A DNA stretch of 33,619 nucleotides from IMG/VR virus record IMGVR_UViG_3300032307_000744, positions 1-33,619 of that record. One strand, written 5' to 3'. This DNA is from a virus. The notes below the pieces were generated by a model. That model saw only the letters and a list, made by a program, of their open reading frames with translations, had not been told where the DNA came from and did not search any database. The position numbers and the translations under genes were made by a program. Of this stretch, positions 9,199 through 16,746 are shown in pieces (the stretch's first letter is position 1; each line of letters starts with the position of its first letter).

Positions 9199-9594
9199 AT
9201 GGTAACAACATTTACTACGGAGTTCTTGAAGGATCCGTTTTTTAATATGGGTTTGAATACCCTTTCTGCACCAAAGCCCAGCTACCCACCATATAACGTC
9301 GTAAAAATTGACGATGATAATTTGGTTATGGAATTTGCGGTAGCTGGATTTAAAAAGGACGAAATTAGTGTAACCACTGAAAAGAATGTCCTAACTATCA
9401 AGTCAACCAAGGACGAGACTGACGAAAAGGATTACCTGCACAAGGGCATTGCTGCTCGCAAGTTTACTCGTTCTTTCACACTACCTGAATATTTTGAGGT
9501 AGATGGTGCAAGCGTTGACAATGGTATCCTGTACATTAATCTAATTAGGAATATTCCAGAAGAGAAGAAGCCTAAGTCTATCAAGATTAAGTAG
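9199..9594 (+). CDS. hsp20: Small heat-shock protein, Hsp20/alpha-crystallin family
   Basis: A 131-residue ATP-independent holding chaperone. The alpha-crystallin domain runs from about residue 35 to 125: VKIDDDNLVMEFAVAGFKKDEISVTTE, LTIKSTKDE, RKFTRSFTLPEYFEVDGASVDNGILYINL and the C-terminal anchoring motif SIKIK. The family binds unfolding proteins as oligomers; phage versions are thought to protect proteins during virion production. AAAAGGAG eight bases upstream supports the ATG. It stands in its own transcription unit with a structured leader. Together with GroES (19267-19554) and the Ntn protease it forms a proteostasis set. Confidence 0.93.
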   Translation: MVTTFTTEFLKDPFFNMGLNTLSAPKPSYPPYNVVKIDDDNLVMEFAVAGFKKDEISVTTEKNVLTIKSTKDETDEKDYLHKGIAARKFTRSFTLPEYFEVDGASVDNGILYINLIRNIPEEKKPKSIKIK

Positions 9595-9656
9595 GTCTTC
9601 CTAGCGGACGCTACCTTAGGAGACAACCTGAGCAAGTTGTTAAAAGGCTCAATTTC

Positions 9657-9665
9657 TGATATAAT
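9657..9665 (+). promoter_or_regulatory. Extended -10 promoter of the M23 peptidase operon
   Basis: TGATATAAT. The 40-nt leader contains ATGTTCT/AGAACAT, a seven-pair hairpin, then AAGGAG before the ATG at 9714. Confidence 0.65.
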
Positions 9666-9713
9666 GGTTTTATGTTCTGTTTTAAAAAGAACATTTAAAC
9701 AAGGAGTATTTTT

Positions 9714-10385
9714 ATGGCAAAAGCACAATACCCGATTGACGGGAAAAAGGGAAAAGCTTGGAAGATCACAAGCCCCTTTGGATGGAGGGTGCATCCCATC
9801 GAAAAAATCAAAAAGCATCATAACGGCGATGACATTTGGGGCCCAAATCCAAAGATTTACATTGAAGCATGGCACGATGGAACTGTGGTTTACGCAGGCC
9901 CATCAAAGCTAAAGAACGCTGACGGCTCACTGGGTGGCATTGGATTCTACGTAGACATTCGTTCTAAGATTAACGGCAAGTGGTACGTAACTCGTTCTGG
10001 TCACATGGAAAAGGGTAGTCTTAAGGTTAAGACTGGTCAGAAAGTTGAAGCTGGAACTATTCTTGGCATCATGGGGAACACTGGCGCATCTGCTGGTCGC
10101 CACCTTCACTTTGAAATTGTTGAAGGTAAGACTCACCGCTGGGATCTAAATGGCAAAGGTTTTGTTAGCCCTATTGCTTTTGTTGAGGCCATCATGGCTT
10201 GGGAAAAGCTTAAGGACTCTGCCAAAGACATTACACCAGATGATGGAGTAGTTTCTACTGCAGCACCAAGTCTTGATGTAAGTCACTTGGCAGCAAAGAA
10301 GAAGCCAGGCAAGGGAACTAAACTAGTTAACCCAGTTCCAGGTTTTGGCGGTACAGCACCAAAGAAAGCTAAAAAGACTAAGTAA
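9714..10385 (+). CDS. M23-family metallopeptidase, probable endolysin
   Basis: A 223-residue zinc peptidase that should cut peptide cross-links of peptidoglycan. The zinc motif is complete: HNGDD (H36, D40) after SPFGWRVHP, and HLH at residues 130-132 within GRHLHFE. The intervening GIGFYVDIRS, SGHMEKGSLKVKTGQKVEAG and LGIMGNTGASAG match the LytM/M23 beta fold. There is no signal peptide, so release would need a holin. The C-terminal 50 residues are a Lys/Pro/Ala-rich tail (KKKPGKGTK, APKKAKKTK), perhaps a wall-binding tail. AAGGAG precedes the ATG. It heads a tightly packed operon of small genes. Confidence 0.93.
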   Translation: MAKAQYPIDGKKGKAWKITSPFGWRVHPIEKIKKHHNGDDIWGPNPKIYIEAWHDGTVVYAGPSKLKNADGSLGGIGFYVDIRSKINGKWYVTRSGHMEKGSLKVKTGQKVEAGTILGIMGNTGASAGRHLHFEIVEGKTHRWDLNGKGFVSPIAFVEAIMAWEKLKDSAKDITPDDGVVSTAAPSLDVSHLAAKKKPGKGTKLVNPVPGFGGTAPKKAKKTK

Positions 10386-10386
10386 T

Positions 10387-10563
10387 ATGCCTATATACGA
10401 GTATGAGTGTTCAAGCTGCAATGTAAAATCTACATTTGTTCGTGGAATATCTGATTTAGATCCAGGATATAAATGCGATACTTGCAATTTGGACCTCACT
10501 CGTGTATACTCATTAGGAGCTGTTACATTTAACGGCAGTGGGTTTTACAGTAAGGACAAGTAA
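10387..10563 (+). CDS. FmdB-type zinc ribbon protein
   Basis: A 58-residue protein beginning MPIYEYECSSC, the signature of FmdB/CxxC zinc ribbon proteins, with a second CDTC pair at about residues 36-39. Four cysteines make one zinc site. Function is unknown; the family is often called regulatory. The ATG follows the M23 stop by one base. Its TAA overlaps the next ATG (TAATG). Confidence 0.85.
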   Translation: MPIYEYECSSCNVKSTFVRGISDLDPGYKCDTCNLDLTRVYSLGAVTFNGSGFYSKDK

Positions 10564-10802
10564 TGCTAGCAACCGAAAAAAAGCAATGGATTTTGAATGC
10601 AAGCGATCGTTGCGATTCTGGATGCACCGCTCAAGCATATGTTTATGTTAAGGGGCTAGATGGCGATTTGCTTTTTTGTGCACATCATTACGAACAGATT
10701 ATGACTAGTCCATCTGGCTATGAAAAAATGATGAAGTTTGCAATAGAAATTATAGACGAGCGAGAGAAGCTTGTTGAAAATAGACTCAAGGGAGACGATT
10801 AA
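10563..10802 (+). CDS. DUF7455-like small zinc-binding protein
   Basis: A 79-residue protein with DRCDSGCTAQAYV, LDGDLLFCAHH and a C-terminal helix. This resembles the small actinobacterial family DUF7455 (DRCD..C-AQAYV..LFCGHH), which has an unknown, probably zinc-dependent, role. It overlaps both neighbours by one base, so it is translated with the flanking FmdB and nuclease genes. Confidence 0.75.
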   Translation: MLATEKKQWILNASDRCDSGCTAQAYVYVKGLDGDLLFCAHHYEQIMTSPSGYEKMMKFAIEIIDEREKLVENRLKGDD

Positions 10803-11206
10803 TGTTTGAGTATTACGTAAAAGAAGTAACAAAAGTTGTTGATGGAGATACCATTGACGTTGTTATTGATTTGGGTTTTGATATTAGCTTTACCTCACGT
10901 GTCCGCCTTGCTGGCATTGATACCCCAGAGTCTCGTACAAGCGATAAGGTGGAAAAGGCCTTGGGTCTTGAATCAAAGAAATATCTTGCTGATAGAATTA
11001 AGTCTGCAAAGACTATAGTTATTAAAACTGAAAAGATGGATTCTTCAGAAAAGTATGGGCGTATCCTTGGATGGCTATACTTAGATGGAGAGGGCAACTC
11101 AGTTAACACTGAAATGATTGAAAAGGGCTATGCCTGGGGGTATCTGGGAGACACTAAAGTTAAAAACTTTGACGAGCTTGCAGCAAAGAGAGCATTAAAT
11201 AAATAA
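10802..11206 (+). CDS. Thermonuclease (staphylococcal nuclease homologue)
   Basis: A 134-residue OB-fold nuclease. The catalytic residues of staphylococcal nuclease fall at the same numbers here: R35 and E43 in VRLAGIDTPE, and R87 in EKYGRILGW; calcium-binding Asp is supplied by VVDGDTIDV. It should cut DNA or RNA to small nucleotides, possibly to recycle host DNA for the NrdF pathway. No secretion signal is visible, so it acts in the infected cell. It is coupled to both neighbours by TAATG overlaps. Confidence 0.92.
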   Translation: MFEYYVKEVTKVVDGDTIDVVIDLGFDISFTSRVRLAGIDTPESRTSDKVEKALGLESKKYLADRIKSAKTIVIKTEKMDSSEKYGRILGWLYLDGEGNSVNTEMIEKGYAWGYLGDTKVKNFDELAAKRALNK

Positions 11207-11529
11207 TGATAGAGCCATCAATGGAGGAGCTAATCCTTAGTGGCGTAGTTGAAGTTGCTGGGATTGACTCTGAAACTGGAGAGTTTTTGTATAACTTTAC
11301 CCACAAGCTTAAAGAGCTTATGCCAGAGCTTTGGAATGAAAGGCTAGACTTTATACATCAAGAAATCATGTATTTTTGGGAAACTGGCTTTTTAGATGTA
11401 GAAGAAATGGACAGCAAAAATCCTATTGTTTTCTTGACGCCAATGGCTTTTGACGAGGAAGAAATATCCAATCTTCCAGAGGATAAAAGAGAAAGCTTAG
11501 AAGAAATCAAAAGACTTTTCGAAAGGTGA
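11206..11529 (+). CDS. Acidic protein of unknown function
   Basis: A 107-residue acidic, helical protein (MEELILSGVVEVAGIDSETGEFLY, LMPELWNERL, FWETGFLDVEEMD). The style of this N-terminal segment is common in small proteins of actinobacterial phages, but I cannot name a family. Its start overlaps the thermonuclease stop (TAATG). The promoter of the next gene overlaps its last codons. Confidence 0.75.
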   Translation: MIEPSMEELILSGVVEVAGIDSETGEFLYNFTHKLKELMPELWNERLDFIHQEIMYFWETGFLDVEEMDSKNPIVFLTPMAFDEEEISNLPEDKRESLEEIKRLFER

Positions 11530-11535
11530 TATAAT
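11527..11535 (+). promoter_or_regulatory. Extended -10 promoter, leaderless, before the multidomain protein
   Basis: TGATATAAT overlaps the upstream stop codon. The hexamer is followed by six bases and the ATG at 11542. Confidence 0.75.
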
Positions 11536-11541
11536 ATTACT

Positions 11542-12870
11542 ATGCCATATCATGTTGGAGAAAAAGGATCATACGGTTGCTCAGGGTACCCTGCCCTAAA
11601 AGACGATGGCACCGTAATGGGTTGCCACAAAACAAAAGAAGAGGCAGCCAACCAAATTTATGCAATTAACGTGTCTGAGGGTAATGCTCCAGGCAAGGGT
11701 GTTGGTATTAAGAATCCAGAAGAGTGGCCAGTTGATAAGTCAGATTGTTGCCCAGAAGATTCAGTCACAAAGCAGTCTCCTTGTTGGGATGGCTATGTCC
11801 AGCGTGGAATGAAAGAACAAAATGGTAAAATGGTGCCAAACTGTGTACCAGTTTCCAAGGCTATGGCAGAAGAGGGATACCGTAAGTTTAAAAGAAAGCG
11901 TCGCAGTCAATCTGCATATATTTTTGATTCTTCAGGCGCAGTTGTTGCAGGTAGCGATGGAATGACTACCAAGTCTGACATTAAAGAGGGCGACTTCGTA
12001 ATGGGCAGAACTTCTGAAGGAATTGCTCATGGAGTTGTTGAGCACATTATGTGGGAGGGTGGAACGCTTGGAACACCAGGATCAGAGTATGCTCTTGAGT
12101 CAATGCCGCCAGAAAATCCAGCAATGTCTGTTAGAATTTATGAATATGAAGACGATGAGGGATATTGGGAGCCAACTGCTTATAGTATTGGCATGATGTA
12201 TCAAGATGCTGAAGTTGTTGACATGGAAGATCACGAAATGGATGAAATGGAAATGATTTCAAAAGCTGATTCATATTCTCCAACTGCTGGAATGAAAGCT
12301 GCAGCACGTCGTGCAATTAAATGGAAAGAAGAAGGAAAGGCCACTGGTGCAGGAACTCCTGTTGGTTGGGGTAGAGCAAGGGATATCGTAGCAGGTAGAT
12401 CTATGTCGCTCAGCGTAGTAAGAAGAATGTTTTCTTTCTTTTCTAGACACGAGCAGGCAAGCAAGGGTGGAAAAGACTTTAATAATTTGAGCAATCCATC
12501 AAATGGTCGTATTATGTGGGACGCTTGGGGTGGAGATGCAGGCTTCTCCTGGTCACGTGCCATTGTGAGGCGTGAAATGGACAAGGCTCTATTTGCTAAC
12601 TTTGGAAAAGATTACACCATGGCAGAGCAACTAACTGAAATTTTTAAGGCTATTACTGTTGGGTCAATGGTATCTTGGAACTCTTCTGGAGGAAGAGCAT
12701 CTGGAAAAATTACTAGAATTGTTCGTAGTGGATCATACGATGTTCCAGGAACAAGAGTTACACTTAATGCAAGCGAAGAAGATCCAGTTGCCGTAATTAG
12801 GCTATATCGTGATGGCGAGCCAACTGATATAACAGTTGCCCACAAACTTAAAACCCTTCGAAGCCTCTAA
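11542..12870 (+). CDS. Multidomain phage protein with a tudor-like C-terminal domain
   Basis: A 442-residue mosaic. An N-terminal Cys-containing module (YGCSGYPALKDDGTVMGCHKTKEEA) is followed by a Cys/Lys-rich linker. Residues 145-235 form an acidic beta-rich module (IKEGDFVMGRTSEGIAHGVVEHIM). Residues 250-350 are a helical module (AARRAIKWKEEGKATGAGTPVGWGRARDIVAG, SVVRRMFSFFSRHE, NGRIMWDAWGGDAGFSW) of a kind that recurs fused to phage portal or protease-region proteins. The last 70 residues (VSWNSSGGRASGKITRIV to VAHKLKTL) resemble the DUF2945/HVA1 tudor-like domain. The combination suggests a structural or DNA-contacting role, not an enzyme I can name. It starts leaderless. Confidence 0.7.
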   Translation: MPYHVGEKGSYGCSGYPALKDDGTVMGCHKTKEEAANQIYAINVSEGNAPGKGVGIKNPEEWPVDKSDCCPEDSVTKQSPCWDGYVQRGMKEQNGKMVPNCVPVSKAMAEEGYRKFKRKRRSQSAYIFDSSGAVVAGSDGMTTKSDIKEGDFVMGRTSEGIAHGVVEHIMWEGGTLGTPGSEYALESMPPENPAMSVRIYEYEDDEGYWEPTAYSIGMMYQDAEVVDMEDHEMDEMEMISKADSYSPTAGMKAAARRAIKWKEEGKATGAGTPVGWGRARDIVAGRSMSLSVVRRMFSFFSRHEQASKGGKDFNNLSNPSNGRIMWDAWGGDAGFSWSRAIVRREMDKALFANFGKDYTMAEQLTEIFKAITVGSMVSWNSSGGRASGKITRIVRSGSYDVPGTRVTLNASEEDPVAVIRLYRDGEPTDITVAHKLKTLRSL

Positions 12871-12879
12871 GGGGATTTA

Positions 12880-13272
12880 ATGGAAGCAATTTATTTTTTT
12901 TCAGGGGTATTGACAACATCATTAATATTTGCTATACTTTTAAAGTATAATAAGCTACGTCGTAAAAAGAGTGGCACTATTAAACAAAGTATTCTGTTCT
13001 GGGAATTAAAGCAATTTATGCCAGGACTTATGAATACCTTTTTAAATAGGCCAACTCAGGCACAACGCTATGACGATAGCAAAGTATTTAGGTACATTGA
13101 AATGCCAGACAATAAGGCATATTGGTTGTACAAAAATAAATTTTATTATGCAGACATTAAGAGTGATGGAAGATTTAATCGACAAGAGGGGAAGATTATT
13201 GAAATGAAAAACTTGTCACAAAAACAGGTAACAAAAATGTTATTCATTTACAATACTCTGAAGAATGGCTAA
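12880..13272 (+). CDS. Membrane-anchored protein of unknown function
   Basis: A 130-residue protein with one N-terminal membrane helix (about residues 4-22) followed by a basic stop-transfer segment KLRRKKSG and a soluble domain (VFRYIEMPDNKAYWLYKNKFYYADI). AGGGGA precedes the ATG. The next gene begins three bases after its stop. No family recognised. Confidence 0.72.
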   Translation: MEAIYFFSGVLTTSLIFAILLKYNKLRRKKSGTIKQSILFWELKQFMPGLMNTFLNRPTQAQRYDDSKVFRYIEMPDNKAYWLYKNKFYYADIKSDGRFNRQEGKIIEMKNLSQKQVTKMLFIYNTLKNG

Positions 13273-13275
13273 AAA

Positions 13276-13626
13276 TTGATTATTGCAGTACAGGGGACAA
13301 ACACCTTTAACGACTATACGGTCTTTATGAGATCTATGGCTGTTGCTATGTCTATGCTATCAAAAGAAGATAAAACCATTTTAGTTTATAGTGTTGGACC
13401 AAAACAAATAAATAACTTTGTCACTGAGTTTTGCAATGTCACTGAGCGTAGCTTGAAGTCTAGGGGTATCAAGATTAGGTACCAAAAAGTTCCTTTAAGC
13501 TGGGCAGAAGAGAACATAGCTCAAGTTAATTATTTTATTTTCTTAAGCAAGCCAGGAGAATATAACTCAAAACTAGTAGCTCAGGCAGAGCTAGCTGGTG
13601 TTGAAGTTGGATTGTTCAGGTACTGA
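13276..13626 (+). CDS. Rossmann-like small protein, TTG start
   Basis: A 116-residue alpha/beta protein: IIAVQGTNTFNDYTVF near the N-terminus, ILVYSVGP in the middle and YFIFLSKPGEYNSKLVAQAE near the end. The pattern of a strand ending in G-T-N and a late 'S-P-G' loop recalls nucleotide-binding SLOG/DprA-like folds, but this is only a resemblance. The only sensible start is TTG at 13276; no strong ribosome site precedes it, so it may be coupled to the upstream gene. The stop overlaps an ATG at 13626. Confidence 0.7.
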   Translation: MIIAVQGTNTFNDYTVFMRSMAVAMSMLSKEDKTILVYSVGPKQINNFVTEFCNVTERSLKSRGIKIRYQKVPLSWAEENIAQVNYFIFLSKPGEYNSKLVAQAELAGVEVGLFRY

Positions 13627-13661
13627 TGTCAAATAAAAACACTCAACATAAAGAGGTAAAC

Positions 13662-13874
13662 ATGAAACAAATCAAAACATTAGAGAAGATGGAAAAAATC
13701 GTCTCTCGTAATAAGTCCTTGTCATGGGATGGATGGAATGTAGTGGAGCTCATTAGAAATCCAGGAGCAATGTTTAAGTCAAACGGAGCTAGGATTAACG
13801 GAGTTTGGTATATAAAAAGCATTTTCGTCGTAGACCAAGATGGATGGAGAATACCTAGTAAATATGCGGAGTAA
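13662..13874 (+). CDS. Small basic protein of unknown function
   Basis: A 70-residue protein (MKQIKTLEKMEKIVSRNKSL, then SWDGWNVVEL and INGVWYI). AGAGG five bases upstream supports ATG 13662. An earlier ATG at 13626 overlaps the previous stop and would add 12 residues, so that start is possible too. Placed directly before whiB and probably co-transcribed. Confidence 0.7.
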   Translation: MKQIKTLEKMEKIVSRNKSLSWDGWNVVELIRNPGAMFKSNGARINGVWYIKSIFVVDQDGWRIPSKYAE

Positions 13875-13877
13875 GGC

Positions 13878-14165
13878 ATGCAGAACAATAACTGGAAAGA
13901 TAGGGCTGCTTGTCTTGGAGAAGATACAAATGATTTTTTTGACACATATGAAGAAGACGTTGAGTCAAGATCTTTAATAGATAAAATTTGTATGGGGTGT
14001 CCAGTGAGAAAGATGTGCTTTTCTGCAGGTGTTTCTGGAAAAGAAACTGGTGTTTGGGGAGGCATTTATTTTGAACAAGGCGACATCTCTAGAGAATTTA
14101 ATAGACACAAGACAAAGCAGGACTGGGGCAATACCTGGCAGGCACTAACAATGGAGCAGGAATAA
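13878..14165 (+). CDS. whiB: WhiB-family iron-sulfur transcriptional regulator
   Basis: A 95-residue WhiB-like protein. All four cluster-binding cysteines are present (C12, C38, C41, C47) in the pattern C-x(n)-CxxC-x5-C, followed by the G58-VWGG turn. The family exists almost only in Actinobacteria and their phages. It binds an Fe-S cluster and the housekeeping sigma factor region 4 to steer transcription; phage versions such as WhiBTM4 interfere with host septation genes. Here it could redirect RNA polymerase to phage promoters (inference). Its stop overlaps the next start (TAATG). Confidence 0.95.
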   Translation: MQNNNWKDRAACLGEDTNDFFDTYEEDVESRSLIDKICMGCPVRKMCFSAGVSGKETGVWGGIYFEQGDISREFNRHKTKQDWGNTWQALTMEQE

Positions 14166-14389
14166 TGGAACTATGGTCATGGGTTTTGGCTATCATTGGT
14201 GTAGCTGGAATATACTTTGTTGGTAAGAAAACCCTTTGGGGTTGGTTTGTGCTTTTATTTAATGAAGTGGTTTGGGTTGTTTATGCCGTAGTAACAGAAC
14301 AGTATGGATTTATTGTTTCAGCTATTGCATATGCTGCGGTATACATTAAGTCCTACTTGCATTGGAAAGAGGATGAAAATGTACACTGA
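14165..14389 (+). CDS. Small integral membrane protein
   Basis: A 74-residue protein with three hydrophobic segments (about 4-20, 26-42, 48-62) rich in Trp and Tyr (LWSWVLAIIGVAG, WGWFVLLFNEVVWVVYAVV). The pattern resembles small membrane proteins of actinobacterial phages and, loosely, PnuC-type helices. The function is unknown. It is coupled to whiB by a one-base overlap. Confidence 0.72.
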   Translation: MELWSWVLAIIGVAGIYFVGKKTLWGWFVLLFNEVVWVVYAVVTEQYGFIVSAIAYAAVYIKSYLHWKEDENVH

Positions 14390-14624
14390 TGCAATGAAGA
14401 GGGCGTTTCATTCTGTAGTGCCTCCAAAAGGATTTTCTGGAATTGAGTTGATCGATAATGAAAACTTTATATCAATCAGACTTGATGAGAAAAATTTTGT
14501 AACTCTTTCAGATGAAGAAAAAAGAAAAGCAATTGAATATGTTTTTAGAGTTAAGCATGCTCTAGAAGACAACGGTGCGGTTGTGCTTGTTGTTAGAAAA
14601 GCTTTAGGAGAGAAAAATGGATAA
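14379..14624 (+). CDS. Small cytoplasmic protein of unknown function
   Basis: An 81-residue protein (MYTDAMKRAFHSVVPPKGFSG, ending RKALGEKNG). GAAAGAGG six bases before the ATG at 14379 supports this start; ATG 14373 would add two residues. It overlaps both neighbours (11 and 8 bases), a strong sign of a real operon gene. No family recognised. Confidence 0.7.
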   Translation: MYTDAMKRAFHSVVPPKGFSGIELIDNENFISIRLDEKNFVTLSDEEKRKAIEYVFRVKHALEDNGAVVLVVRKALGEKNG

Positions 14625-14997
14625 TTATCAATTATATATTTATTTTGGAATAATAGGGCTATTGTCTTTTGTGGGTATTATTTTGATGACATTACTCATT
14701 ATTTCTAAAAACAAAAGAAAAGAATTAGAAAAGCGATTAAGTAATCGTGAGGAAATTGCCAATGAATCATATGTAAAGTTCTTGAATAATTCAAGAGATT
14801 CAGCATATGCCTACATTGAAGATGTCCAAGAAAAGCTGGTCGCTTTTGCTAATAGAGTTGAGCCACAGCTTAACTACTACAACACTTATGGCACTGCCGT
14901 TCAGGGTCCACACTCAATACTTGCTAAGGAAATTAGCGAGGCGTATGAAGATCTAAAGACGATTATGCCACAAGATAATAAGGAGAATAATAAATGA
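14617..14997 (+). CDS. Single-span membrane protein with coiled-coil tail
   Basis: A 126-residue protein with an N-terminal membrane helix (about residues 6-29, IYFGIIGLLSFVGIILM) followed by a charged helical region (KNKRKELEKRLSNREEIANE). This is the layout of a spanin or anchored scaffold, but no lipobox or partner is visible. AGGAG precedes the ATG. ATGA overlap with the next gene. Confidence 0.7.
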   Translation: MDNYQLYIYFGIIGLLSFVGIILMTLLIISKNKRKELEKRLSNREEIANESYVKFLNNSRDSAYAYIEDVQEKLVAFANRVEPQLNYYNTYGTAVQGPHSILAKEISEAYEDLKTIMPQDNKENNK

Positions 14998-15314
14998 ATG
15001 CAAATGTAAAGGCAATGCTAGATTCATATCTACGCAACCTGCTAGGTGTTGCACTAGCGCTAATCACAACCACCATGGCAAGCTCAGGGGTAGCATCTCC
15101 TCTAGACTTTGGTGTTTCAGAATGGCTAACCGTTGCCAATGGTCTATGGGCAGCTGCAGTACCAACGCTTATTCGCTATGTAAATAAGAAGGATCCAGCG
15201 TTTGGTCTTGTTGCCCAGGTGGCAGCCAAAGAGGTATCTAAGAAGCTCTCAGAGGCCTCTAGGAAGGCTCCAGCCAAGAAGCCAGTAGCAAAGAAGCCTG
15301 CAAAAAAGAAGTAA
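14994..15314 (+). CDS. Probable holin (small membrane protein with Lys-rich tail)
   Basis: A 106-residue protein with a short amphipathic start, a hydrophobic segment at about 15-37 (LLGVALALITTTMASSGVA), a second one at about 45-62 (WLTVANGLWAAAVPTLI), then IRYVNKKDPAFG and a tail of Lys/Ala/Pro repeats (KKPVAKKPAKKK). The 'alanine-rich helix, RYxNKKDxAFG, basic tail' design is typical of actinophage holins. AAGGAG eight bases upstream. It is the last gene before a terminator. An alternative is a structural membrane protein. Confidence 0.65.
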   Translation: MNANVKAMLDSYLRNLLGVALALITTTMASSGVASPLDFGVSEWLTVANGLWAAAVPTLIRYVNKKDPAFGLVAQVAAKEVSKKLSEASRKAPAKKPVAKKPAKKK

Positions 15315-15333
15315 GCTTTAAGACAAAAAGATG

Positions 15334-15363
15334 GCCAGGAGAGACCCTCCTGGCTTTTCTTTT
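15334..15363 (+). terminator. Rho-independent terminator
   Basis: GCCAGGAG (15334-15341), loop AGACC, CTCCTGGC (15347-15354), then TTTTCTTTT. An eight-pair GC-rich stem with a T tract closes the 9.7-15.3 kb operon. Confidence 0.95.
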
Positions 15364-15368
15364 GCCAA

Positions 15369-15397
15369 TTGCTTTTAACCCTATAAAATGATACAAT
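15369..15397 (+). promoter_or_regulatory. Promoter, leaderless, before the Stealth-like gene
   Basis: TTGCTT (15369-15374), 17 bp, then TGA-TACAAT (hexamer 15392-15397), five bases before the ATG at 15403. Confidence 0.7.
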
Positions 15398-15402
15398 AAA
15401 CT

Positions 15403-16092
15403 ATGGACTATGTCTACATATGCAGAGCTGGCGATAATGAAGAATTGCGCTATTCAATTAGATCTGTTGTGGCTCATACGTCCTGTAAGAATGTATGGCT
15501 GATTGGACATAAGCCAGACTGGTATCGTGGAAACTTTGTTAGTGTTCCAAATACATCTACTAAGTTTAACAATATAATTAATTGTACAAAAGCAATTACA
15601 GACATTGGGGCAATATCGGATGATTTTGTTTTGATGAATGATGACTTTTTCTTTTTAAATGATGTAGGCGTTCCACCAGTTTATCATGGCGGTCTTTTAA
15701 AAGATAAAATTGACAGATATATTGATGCAGGTTCAAGGCACTATGTAACTCTTTTATCAAAAACATATGGCAGCTTGCAACGCCAGGGCATTAAAGATCC
15801 TTTAGATTATGATATTCATTTGCCAATGCCTATGAATAAGGATAAGCTAAAGCGATCTATAAAAAAGGCATACTTCCCTAGATCTGCATATGGAAACATA
15901 AATAATATTGGCGGAACGCTTACAAAAGATGTAAAGGTTTATGGCAGCAAAAACCCATTAAGCAAGCTTTCTTACGATCTATTGGCTGAAGATAAGTATT
16001 TTATATCTACAGAGGATGAATCATTTGAGGATGTATATAATAAAATTTTAAAAAATAAATTTTCCAATCCATCAAAATACGAAATTTTTTAA
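15403..16092 (+). CDS. Stealth-like sugar-phosphate/glycosyl transferase
   Basis: A 229-residue protein. Residues 8-25 (RAGDNEELRYSIRSV) and 70-88 (DDFVLMNDDFFFLNDV) match the conserved region 2 pattern of Stealth proteins (R..DN-ELRYSLRS ... fl-fNDD-ff), which transfer hexose-1-phosphate to capsule chains. KFNN before the second motif fits the family as well. The chain is short, so only the core region is present. Leaderless start. It converges with the minus-strand GT25 gene two bases after its stop. Confidence 0.7.
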   Translation: MDYVYICRAGDNEELRYSIRSVVAHTSCKNVWLIGHKPDWYRGNFVSVPNTSTKFNNIINCTKAITDIGAISDDFVLMNDDFFFLNDVGVPPVYHGGLLKDKIDRYIDAGSRHYVTLLSKTYGSLQRQGIKDPLDYDIHLPMPMNKDKLKRSIKKAYFPRSAYGNINNIGGTLTKDVKVYGSKNPLSKLSYDLLAEDKYFISTEDESFEDVYNKILKNKFSNPSKYEIF

Positions 16093-16094
16093 AA

Positions 16095-16742
16095 TTATTT
16101 TAGGTGATCCCTGGGATTTACGTTTTTTGTAGACTCTGACTGTTCTATTTTTTTAGGATCATTTTGATAAAAAAATGGCTTTAAAAAATAAACTTTATGG
16201 TTTTGTAATAGATAGCTGGCAAAAGCTAGGTCTACAGGTCTGACGTCTGTAGTAAAAGATTTTAAGGCCACATCCATTGCTGACAAAGAATATTCTTTAT
16301 CAATATATAATATTGCATGTGTTGTTAAAGTATTAAACACTCTAAAAATTAGCTCATCTGGATTAACTTGATGAAACAATGCTCCAGGATCTTTGTGAGT
16401 ATGTGGATTATCATAGTCTACCCCATACCTAGAAGCTCCAAGATACACTGCCTCAGCATCTTCAGGTATTGTAATTATATAAGACTCATCTTCGTAGTTT
16501 GGAAAAGCGTCATCCTCCATTACAATAAATGGCTTCCTGCTTTCTATTCCTAATTCAATAGCATTGCGGTGTGCTTCAGATAGGCCAATAGAGTGTGGGG
16601 TTGATCTTATTCCTGGAACAATTATTGGATTTAAAAATCCTAATCTAGAACACCATTCATATATTGCATTTCGTCTTTCATGATCCTCTTCTAAATTAAT
16701 TAAATAAATCTGTACTTCTTTTAGGTTAATGGTTTTGTACAT
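16095..16742 (-). CDS. GT25-family (LPS-type) glycosyltransferase
   Basis: A 215-residue protein: VQIYLINLEEDHERRNAIYEW at the start, where INL-ed--RR is the family 25 hallmark, then GLSEAHRNAIELGI, and FIVMEDDAFPN with the EDD metal-binding motif near residue 85. It probably adds galactose or a related sugar to a surface glycan. The frame is open further upstream, but ATG 16742 lies four bases after the stop of the membrane-protein gene and aligns with the family start. AGGATGTAAGG is a weak ribosome site. Confidence 0.85.
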   Translation of the reverse strand: MYKTINLKEVQIYLINLEEDHERRNAIYEWCSRLGFLNPIIVPGIRSTPHSIGLSEAHRNAIELGIESRKPFIVMEDDAFPNYEDESYIITIPEDAEAVYLGASRYGVDYDNPHTHKDPGALFHQVNPDELIFRVFNTLTTHAILYIDKEYSLSAMDVALKSFTTDVRPVDLAFASYLLQNHKVYFLKPFFYQNDPKKIEQSESTKNVNPRDHLK

Positions 16743-16746
16743 AGCC

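Noticed and set aside
9596-9656. Terminator between hsp20 and the M23 gene
   Set aside because: Short dyads (TCCTA/TAGGA, CAAC/GTTG) exist, but no stable GC-rich stem followed by a T tract.
9432-9875. Long minus-strand frame across hsp20 and the M23 gene
   Set aside because: It spans two convincing plus-strand genes and their intergenic promoter; no recognisable protein.
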